Part shown: one piece after another, positions 57,267 to 64,000 of the stretch | Position numbering within the stretch: the first letter of the stretch is position 1 | Layout: the number at the start of each line of letters is the position of its first letter | Assembly: GCF_963678635.1 (NCBI RefSeq) | Contig: NC_087063.1 | Coordinates: 69,044,727-69,108,726, forward strand | Length of the DNA: 64,000 nt | From: Symsagittifera roscoffensis | Lineage: Eukaryota; Xenacoelomorpha; Acoela; Convolutidae | Direction of reading: 5' to 3' | Program-made: the position numbers and the translations under genes | Notes under the pieces: generated by a model | Databases searched by the model: none | Told to the model about the DNA's origin: nothing | What the model saw: the letters and a program-made list of their open reading frames with translations, nothing else

Positions 57267-58856
57267 TTATTCGGTTTTTCGTTTTCTTCTAGCACACAGA
57301 CACCTCCAAAGCATTCGCATCACAGACAGAAACAGTGTCATTCCTATCGCCAAACAAACAAAAACTACAAGTATTTGGTCCAAAATTAGCATCTGATACC
57401 AGGGCATGTTTTTGGTCAATGGCTGTAAATGATCGTATCCGAATTCCAAAACATGATTAATCCAGTATAAAGAAACTTCTTTCGCAGAAGGCAACGCTTG
57501 CAAAATTTTCTTGCATTTCAGCGCTTTTTCTGAGTACGACTTTTGACTTAGCATCAAATTAAGCTTATTGGTAAAATCCGATTCGGTTAATTTTGCGAAG
57601 TCGAGAACTTCGGTGGTTCCGAGTCTGTTTGCGCGTCTTCCGTTGTACCAATGGTCACCATATATGGCAAGAACTAGCATCGGAGCACCATAATAAGCGC
57701 CTTCATTCTGCCCATTCAGTCCACCGTGAGTTATGAATAGTTTTACGTTAGGGAGGGCCATTAGATCACTTTGAGGTAACCAAGGACTGATCAAAACATT
57801 TTTGGGCAGATTTTCAGTTTTTCCCACATTTCGTAGAACGAACTTAAGATTTTGAAACTTGGCGAAAGTGTTTAAAATTATCTTCAATTTGTCATTCGGA
57901 ATAGTTTTAACTTGACTACCTAAAGTCATCAAGACAAAATCGGATTGGCCGAGAAAATCATGAAAAGGTTTCATAGTTTCATTTGACGCCGAGCCTGATT
58001 TCTGAGCCGAGTATCCCCCGACCATTTGGTAGTGTGGCATTGTGTTTCTCGGGTAATCAAGGCAAACTGGGTTCTGCTGAACAAAAACCATACCCGCCTC
58101 GCTGTATAACTCCGACAATTTTTTTGGAGGTTTTTCGGGCGCAAGTTTGCTCACTAAGTGCCCGTATCTGTACTCTATTAACAAAGCAGCAATATTGTTA
58201 CCAACAACAACAGTAAAAGTGTTCATCAAACGTTCCAGCAACCCTGAGTTCTCATCCAGACTAGCAAACCCGAAGTTCGGTTCAGCTGCTGGGGATGACG
58301 CAACACCCTGAATCCAAGGGTCAGTTCTTGCGTTAATGACTATATATGGTATGTCCAGTTTATATGGTATAATCAGAGCAGACCAGAAAAGTTCGGGTGC
58401 CAAAATTATAGCCAGATCACACGATTTCATGTCGGCTAAAGTTTCGGGATCTGATAGAAATGATTTCGGTAAAGTGTTCATAGCGTCCATACCCGCAACC
58501 CCACTGTAAAGTAACTCGATAATCGTTTTAGGCTTTTCTTGTAAAACACCATCCAAAACTTCTGATAAAATATAATTCGCGTGTGCTTTATTTTTATCCT
58601 CGTGTAATGAGATATTAGGGTTGAGTTTTTCCACTGGCTTGTAGTCTTTTGAACCAGTACAGAAAACAACTTGATGACCATCTTCTGAAATTGCATTAGC
58701 GAGGTGTACCATCTGCAGAATCCCACTGTTGTGATCTGCAGGTAAGATGAGGATTTTCTTTTTACCGGCAGCAGCATCCGCAAAAAGTACAAGGATCGAA
58801 AAAGCAAAATACGATTTCATGAGCAAAATGGTATTTGGATTATGAACCCAAGACAT
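57267..58856 (-). CDS. UDP-glycosyltransferase, single exon, ER type
   Basis: 529 residues, family-typical length. UGTs move a sugar from UDP-sugar to small lipophilic acceptors in the ER lumen. Seen: signal peptide (if Met13 at 58820 is the start, residues 14-31 form a classical one; Met1 would add 12 residues); GHQVVF (60-65); DYPRNTMP before VGG; TLGSQV (311-316); WLPQSDL (359-365); FITHGGLNGQNEGAYYGAPM (374-393), the nucleotide-sugar binding signature; Asp401; one N-glycosylation site (NET, 292-294); a membrane span at about 487-511; and a cytosolic tail ending KRKTE, a KxKxx ER-retrieval signal. Odd points: counting back from GH60-61, the residue where UGTs have the catalytic His (the H of 'SH') is Gly45. 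The partner Asp is not where expected (CDLAIILAPE, 146-155). The sugar-contacting Gln after Asp401 is His402. So the enzyme may be inactive, or use an unusual acceptor or sugar. CAG 13 nt before Met1 (58870-58872) could be a splice acceptor. Confidence 0.93.
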   Translation of the reverse strand: MSWVHNPNTILLMKSYFAFSILVLFADAAAGKKKILILPADHNSGILQMVHLANAISEDGHQVVFCTGSKDYKPVEKLNPNISLHEDKNKAHANYILSEVLDGVLQEKPKTIIELLYSGVAGMDAMNTLPKSFLSDPETLADMKSCDLAIILAPELFWSALIIPYKLDIPYIVINARTDPWIQGVASSPAAEPNFGFASLDENSGLLERLMNTFTVVVGNNIAALLIEYRYGHLVSKLAPEKPPKKLSELYSEAGMVFVQQNPVCLDYPRNTMPHYQMVGGYSAQKSGSASNETMKPFHDFLGQSDFVLMTLGSQVKTIPNDKLKIILNTFAKFQNLKFVLRNVGKTENLPKNVLISPWLPQSDLMALPNVKLFITHGGLNGQNEGAYYGAPMLVLAIYGDHWYNGRRANRLGTTEVLDFAKLTESDFTNKLNLMLSQKSYSEKALKCKKILQALPSAKEVSLYWINHVLEFGYDHLQPLTKNMPWYQMLILDQILVVFVCLAIGMTLFLSVMRMLWRCLCARRKRKTE

Positions 58857-58869
58857 TGTCTTAAGTTAT

Positions 58870-58872
58870 CTG
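58870..58872 (-). promoter_or_regulatory. Possible splice acceptor upstream of UGT
   Basis: On the minus strand CACTTTCAG precedes the 13 nt before the first ATG. With no visible upstream coding exon this would serve a 5'UTR intron or a spliced leader. The pyrimidine tract is short. Confidence 0.3.
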
Positions 58873-59825
58873 AAAGTGCTCGGTAAATGTTACAAACTGT
58901 CAAACAGAGCATAAGCGAACGTTTAAATATTTGTTATAATGATACTGTACATGTTTTTAGTTTCAAAGCCATATGAACTACGAGTTCTTTGCAATTTGTA
59001 CATTTTAAAATAATCAAAAACTCACTTGAAACTCATAGTTATTAAGCGCAACAATTCTCTTGAACACGAAATTCTTTTGAACACGAAAAACACGAAATTC
59101 TATGTTAATGGTTAAAATTGATCTAAGTAGTTAAAATCACCACTGAAAATCACCACTGAGAAACGAACTCGCTCATTTTTGAACTTGAGTTTTTATTGTT
59201 TAGGATCTAGTTAAATTGACTTTAATAACATGACAAAATCTTGTTTTTTCTTGAGACTTCCCAGCACTAAACCTAAAAAAAGATAGTCGATTGCTTGGCA
59301 AAAATGACAGAATAATGCGAACACATCAATCTAAAACGTAGCCATCAAACAGTCGGAAAAGAGTCAATGATTGCATGTAAACAGAAAAAAAATGTTACTT
59401 GGTTTTTTTTGAAAAATCTCATTTTTCGAATTTCGAAGAAAGTATAGATGACCTTAAAGCTTTCTAGAACAAGTTATGACCGGCGCGTTTTTGATAAAAG
59501 TAACCCGATGTGAGAAAACTGGATCAATTGGTCAATTTTTTCATTTTGCTGGGAAATCTGAAAAATAAATTGCATTTTCGAAACTAGAATTCAACCACAT
59601 TTTTTGTAAACCTTGCTCTTTTGCTGCTCGATAGCGAAGTTGTTTTCTTTTTAAAAGTTGACTTTTATTTTTTTTGTAAAAGCTGACTGAACAAGATGAA
59701 AAACTGCTAGAATGAGAATTATGACAAGTAACGTAGAAAATAAACTTGAAATAAACTCGCGATGCTTTCTCGAAATAACATTAAAGCAAAACTTTAAAAC
59801 CAATTTTTCTCAACACTGAGATTAT
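58873..59825. other. Upstream of UGT, no recognised feature
   Basis: AT-rich sequence. I could not find a convincing TATA box, tRNA or coding frame. Confidence 0.4.
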
Positions 59826-60500
59826 TTTGTTTCAAGTTCAATAATGTCGGTCGACTCAATGTTGTTCAAACTCAAAACGACTGAAAGGGCTTTAATGAGA
59901 TATACCACTCGACCAATTCTGATAATTATCTGTGGTACATTTATAATTTTTTTAACCTCGTGTTGATTTTGAAAAAAACTGTGCCGGGACCCGCACATGA
60001 TCAAACCTCTGCTTAGTCTAGCATAAAAGTTTAGTTCCCTTTTCAAAAATGTTTTAACTGCAGAGATTGTTACAGGGTGGATTTAAACTATTCAAACGAA
60101 AAGAACAAAACTAGAACTTGAAAGTATCGGTGGTTTCAATGTTGTAGAAATCACGACTGAAAGGGCTTTAATGAGATATATCACTCGACCAATTCTGATA
60201 ACTATCTGTGGTACATTTTAAATTTTTTTATTCTCGTATTGATTTTGAAGGAAAACTGTGGAAGAATTCTGTTGCTGAGTATCCTCTCCGTCTTTTTATG
60301 TCTGCTTTCAACGGAACCCGAAGAAAATCAAACCTCTGCTTAGTTTTACATGAAAGCTTAGTTCTTTTTTTAAAAATGTTTCTCAGCATATTTTGAAAAA
60401 CTTTTTATTGTTTGCTTAATTAAGAGCAATTGTTAATTGCAGAGATTGGAACAGGGTTGATTTAAATATCCGAACGAAAAGCACAAAACTAGAAATTTAA
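59826..60500 (+). repeat. Diverged tandem duplication, units of about 290 and 385 bp
   Basis: 59826-60112 and 60113-60500 share CGACTGAAAGGGCTTTAATG, ACTCGACCAATTCTGATAA, TATCTGTGGTACATTT, AAACCTCTGCTTAGT.T and GCAGAGATTG..ACAGGGT blocks. The second unit carries two insertions (about 60260-60315 and 60380-60435). Confidence 0.75.
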
Positions 60501-60720
60501 AACGCGTTTTTTTTTTCACAAATAGAGTTGTCATTAGGAAAAAAACTTGATAAAACTTTATGTGAAACAATATGGTGCATTTTCTTTAGCCAAATACGGG
60601 CACAAAATTTCACCCAAAACGGATCATTGTAGCTCTTTAGTCAATATGAAGTTACGCTAAACTTACTGCGTTAATTACTGACAAACCTATATCAATGTGA
60701 GCCTCTTACGTAGCTCAACA

Positions 60721-60915
60721 AAATCAACACAGAGGCGAAGCTGCGCTTCGCAAACTCTTGCGATAGCACGACCAAATGACAACTCAATCAAGTGAAATAA
60801 GACAAAAGTAGAAATAAGCTTTAAATTAGCAAAAGATGGGCTAAGTGTCCAATTCGATTCCGCGACGTAGTAAATTTGAGTCTCACGCACTAACCACTCA
60901 GCCACGGATGCTTAA
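60721..60915 (-). mobile_element. tRNA-derived SINE, minus strand
   Basis: The head has an A box TGGCTGAGTGGTTAGTGCG (complement of 60886-60904) and a B-box-like GGAATCGAATTGG (complement of 60849-60861). A body of about 70 bp leads to the tail motif TATCGCAAGAGTTTGCGAAGC and its pairing arm (complement of 60731-60765). I saw no intact cloverleaf and no CCA end, so it is a SINE and not a tRNA gene. Confidence 0.6.
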
Positions 60916-61679
60916 GAACCCCAAAATCTAGCCACCAATAAATCAGCTGAATATGCTAATAAATTGCCAATTCGACGCAGCAAAAGTAGCACCAAATAAG
61001 AGAAGACTCAATTTTGCAAGAAAAAAATTGCAAAGCATAAAGCCAAATTAAGTATAAATTGCGCAATCCAAAAGTTGCGAGATATATTGAGCTTCTGCAA
61101 TGGAGTTTTTATGATTGTTATGTTGTTTGAAACAAATAATTTTTTTTCGTTTCATTAGATGAATTAAAAACGCATCAGCTGTTTTAACTTAACACCATTC
61201 GAATGTCAAAGCACATGTTATCAAAAAGCTGTAAGGTGTCTCAAAAGTGGCACAAAGATTTGCGACTTAGGATTGAAAAAAAAGAAAGTTCGTACAAATA
61301 CACCTTGCTTCGCAAGTGTAGCAAGGGCATCATCTCTAAAAAAAATGAAAATTAAATGACTTTTTTAATGATAGTCCAAAATGTCAATTTTACTCGACAC
61401 AATAAGTTGTAAACGTTTTTGTTTTGTTTAATTTTTCGGAGATTAACCGAATCTAAAAAAAGTCAAAGAAAGTGTATTCGCATGCTAACCCATTGTTTTA
61501 TCAAATTGAAAACTAAGTGTTATCCAATGAAAACCAAATAAAAAAGATATTTTTCCATTTTATGTTTGTTTCGTGCAAAATTTTGCAATTAACTTTGCAT
61601 TTTTCAAATGAGTATTACAGAAGTTTTGCAGAACTAGTATACGGCTCAATTGATTTCTAAAACTAAAATTTTTTAAAAC
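60916..61679. other. Spacer with an inverted copy of the 41.5-kb block
   Basis: 61230-61330 matches 41500-41590 inverted (on the minus strand GAACTTTCTTTTTTTTCAA, then CCTAAGTCGCAAATCTTTG) and ends in a hairpin CTTGCTTCGCAAG. No gene is supported. Confidence 0.45.
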
Positions 61680-61860
61680 CTCAAAAAATCCATTCCTTTT
61701 CCACGTTCACCCTTTTGACACCTTACCCCACTAACAATTGTCCCTTTGTTCTTTAAAATTCTGCCATCCGCCCTATCCACCAAAGAACCAAACTCCCCCA
61801 ACATAACTAACATAACTAAGCCTCTTCCCCCACCAACAAAGCCACCCCCACTCCAAGTTT
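61680..61860. repeat. Second C-rich, G-poor tract
   Basis: About 180 bp nearly without G on the plus strand (CCC, CCA, TCC words), similar in composition to 8435-8650. The long minus-strand frame over it (61673-62158) owes its openness to this composition and to the hairpin beside it, and is not called a gene. Confidence 0.6.
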
Positions 61861-62027
61861 CTAAGCAAATTAAGAAATGATTGAAAGCAACAAAAATGAG
61901 TAATATAAATTGAGTAACAAGAAAAAGTTGCCTATCAAAGTTGCTTATCAAAAACCTAAAACGAACAAGGATTGAACACAAACGACTCTGTGTGTTGATC
62001 AAAGAAAGAGCAAAAATACTTTTCAAC

Positions 62028-62133
62028 AGATCGAACATAGTTGAAGATGGCATCGTGCAAAAGAGCCGCACTCGGACACTTCGTGCCCTCTGGCCGGGTT
62101 CTTTTTCCCTCGGGCATCTTTCAACTATGTTCT
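62028..62133. repeat. GC-rich hairpin of about 105 bp
   Basis: GAACATAGTTGAAGATGGC (left) pairs with GCATCTTTCAACTATGTTC (right). Pairing continues inward imperfectly through TCGTGCAAAAGAGCC against GGGTTCTTTTTCCCTCGGGC-type sequence. It is much GC-richer than its surroundings. Confidence 0.75.
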
Positions 62134-62204
62134 TAATACTACAAAGTACAACAATCAATTATAATTGATTCGCAATGACTTTTAATGCTTTATTTTCCAA
62201 AAAA

Positions 62205-62415
62205 TGCTTTTTTTGACCTGTTTTTTTTTAAATTGCCTGCGGCACAGAAAATTTTTCAAAAAAAACAGGGTCCTAATAGAATTTTCGGAAAGGTCAGAAA
62301 ATCAAATCGGTCGACCTAAAAGAACATGTCTACAAAATTATCAATTTTTTGAAAACCGCATAAATCATTCCCCTCTCCCCCCCCCCCAAGAAAATTTCCT
62401 CTGCACCCCACTGAA
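62205..62415 (+). mobile_element. Truncated relative of the hAT-like MITE
   Basis: TTTTTGACCTGTTTTTTTT, GCCTGCGGC.CAGAAAATTTT, ATTTTCGGA.AGGTCAGAAAA, GTCGACCTAAAA and a C-run with AAGAAAATTTCC follow the same order as 10355-10530. Terminal repeats are missing. Confidence 0.6.
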
Positions 62416-63032
62416 TACATTGAAGCTGTGTTTAAAAGGAAGTTCTGAAAGTAAATATTGACAGCACTCCTAAAAATGTTAATTGTGAACAGCAAATCAA
62501 AAATATTTAGAATAACTAGGGTAAAATAAACTTTCACAAGCATAAGCAAATTGCTTTTAAACGAATGAATACATAATCACAATTTTTCTGAAAATGATTC
62601 TGAGGACACGCCACTCAAAGGAAAGGGGTCTTTAGATGTAAAACCTTAAGAAATCCATTTCTGATCAAGAAACCTAATTATTTTTTCTATTCCCCTTGCG
62701 GGAAAAAAGCAGAGAGGGCAAAATGGGGTTGATTGACTTCTCAGATCTTTTGCTGTATGTCACTTAGATTGCTTGAATTAAACACGTGTATCAATATCCA
62801 CTAGTGTCAAACCACTTGACGAATTGAAAGAAACTGTGGACTAGCTACTGCCAAATTTTAGGTACCTCAAGAAAAAATCAGTGGATCAACCGTAGTGTTA
62901 TGTTAAAACCGTATTAATCGTGAATAGGATTCCAAAATGGATTCAAAAATAGTCTGTGTAAGCAAAGGTCTGAATAATTTCGGTTTTCAGACTGCTAGAA
63001 ACAATTGAGAGGCTGACCTGCCCGGGATGACC
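62416..63032. other. No recognisable feature
   Basis: AT-rich spacer. No supported gene or matched repeat. Confidence 0.4.
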
Positions 63033-63160
63033 AAAAATACTAGTCATACAATTTCCATATATGGAAAAAGGCTAGTCATACACTTTCCATGCAATTCCAT
63101 ACGTACAGAAAATTGCATGAAAGGTCTATGATTAGTATTTTTTTCATATATGGAAATTGC
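63033..63160. repeat. Nested palindromes
   Basis: TTTCCATATATGGAAA (63052-63067) is a perfect 16-bp palindrome, half-repeated at 63145-63158. Outside it AAAATACTAGTCAT pairs with ATGATTAGTATTTT, and inside CTTTCCATGCAATT pairs with AATTGCATGAAAG. Together they form a nested foldback of about 130 bp. Confidence 0.75.
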
Positions 63161-63794
63161 CCACTAGTTTTGACGTTATTTTACAACTAAGACTTTGTGT
63201 TATTTTAGTTATTATTAAGTTTAATGCGTGTCAATTTTTATCATACAATTATGAGACCAAACTATACACTTTGTGAATTTTAGGCGGATTCCACATCAAA
63301 CGTTGCTTTTTGTTCTTCTTCAGTTCCTTCATTCTATTTGATCGTTCCGACAAAGCTTTAACTTCTTTTAAAACTTGTATCTGGATTCCAGAGACCTAAA
63401 AACACCAAAATTTGCGCCAACTCATTGCAAAGTTTGGCCACGTAACGACTAAGCTACTCTTTAAAAAATCGAAACAACATAGAAGTAACTAATGAGTTTC
63501 AGTTTGGTTGGCAAATGCAAACTTTTTGGCAACCATTAAATAAAGCAAGCTTATTTACGTCAAGCGTATTTTTTCTGCGAATTTTTGCAGACAAAAACTT
63601 GCTGTTGTTTTTTTCGTTCGGATCTGTCAGTGAACTTCTTCGAAGAGCTTGTTTACAACTACAGTTGGTGTTTCTCATTTGTTGTTATGAGATTGAGTTT
63701 TTCGTTTTTTTTTTTTCAAAAGAATTGTTGAAATTTTTTTTTACTTAGTTATTTCCATCTCACTTTGGTAGCTTGCAATATTAAGTTTTCATTG
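63161..63794. other. No supported gene
   Basis: A weak minus-strand A-box-like word (complement of 63440-63465) has no convincing B box. Short T-rich frames are not coding-like. Confidence 0.35.
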
Positions 63795-63832
63795 TATCGC
63801 AATTGATGTGAAGCTCCGCTTCGCCTGTGTTT
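63795..63832 (+). repeat. Conserved SINE-tail hairpin motif
   Basis: TATCGCAATTGATGTGAAGC followed by TCCGCTTCGCCTGTGTTTAA, the same motif as at 36812-36856. No head is visible nearby. Confidence 0.55.
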
Positions 63833-64000
63833 AATTTGCACCTTAAATCAGTTAGTACGAATAATCATCAGAGAATAAATCATGAACGCTTTAACAAAAC
63901 TTTTTTTTCAGTTTCGCGAAAACTTGTTCAAATTTTTCACTTTTGTAGTTTAGTTATTAACAGGTAACGCGAGCACGCAGGTGTTTTTAAAGCACAAAAA

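Noticed and set aside
60837-60912. Functional tRNA gene on the minus strand
   Set aside because: A and B boxes are present but stems do not pair cleanly, and a SINE body and tail follow.
61673-62158. 161-codon minus-strand frame
   Set aside because: It is kept open by a G-free tract and a hairpin; no domain, and the peptide shows low-complexity Gly/Leu/Val composition.
1-64000. CRISPR array, bacterial operon, riboswitch or phage genes
   Set aside because: Repeats are AT-rich tandem or dispersed elements without spacer structure, and genes are eukaryotic with introns and large spacers.

Overview
The window looks like AT-rich, gene-poor nuclear DNA from an invertebrate animal. Coding exons stand out as GC-richer islands, introns are about 300-375 bp with GT-AG ends, and most of the remaining sequence is decayed transposons and dispersed or tandem repeats. 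I cannot name the species. Nothing looks bacterial: there are no operons, and both of the clearest enzymes belong to families common in eukaryotes.

Three genes are well supported. A single-exon TRIC-type (TMEM38) intracellular cation channel lies at 25024-25956 (+). A four-exon dienelactone-hydrolase-family enzyme lies at 44464-46211 (+), with its Cys-Asp-His triad visible after splicing. A single-exon UDP-glycosyltransferase lies at 57267-58856 (-), with a signal peptide, C-terminal membrane anchor and KxKxx ER-retrieval tail, but without the usual catalytic His at its normal place. Each has a plausible 3' splice acceptor 13-78 nt upstream of its ATG, which suggests either 5'UTR introns or spliced-leader trans-splicing. 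Two weaker candidates are a secreted, possibly neuropeptide-like first exon at 2441-2684 (-) and an unidentified acidic exon at 826-1106 (-). The genes do not form an obvious pathway.

Layout: 1-4.3 kb holds two candidate exons, an interspersed repeat (R1) and a MITE. 6.3-7.4 kb is a dead LINE. 8-11.5 kb has small inverted-repeat elements, C-rich tracts, a 5S-like fragment, a hAT MITE and tRNA-like sequence. 13-14 kb is a Gypsy-like RT relic. 14.9-15.4 kb is a 25-bp minisatellite. 17.7-19.7 kb is a dead LINE, 20-21.7 kb a 1.1-kb palindrome (foldback element) with tandem units, and 22.4-24.6 kb a dead retroelement with an R2-like RT, zinc knuckle and PD-(D/E)XK layout. The TRIC gene follows. 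27.2-31 kb and 35.5-36.7 kb hold degenerate tandem arrays with periods near 168 bp. 32.7 kb is a complete hAT MITE with a perfect target duplication. 39.8-40.6 kb is a dead LINE and 41.7-42 kb a SINE. The hydrolase gene follows, then 46.7-49.4 kb, an internally deleted Gypsy element with both LTRs. 50-56.1 kb carries two copies of a 2.55-kb dispersed repeat, and 56.3 kb another R1 copy. The UGT gene follows, and the right end has duplications, a SINE and hairpins.

I see no evidence of a novel multi-gene system. The most notable items are the UGT with altered catalytic residues, the shared upstream acceptors, the long palindrome, the near-168-bp arrays and the neuropeptide-like exon. Repeat boundaries were judged by eye.
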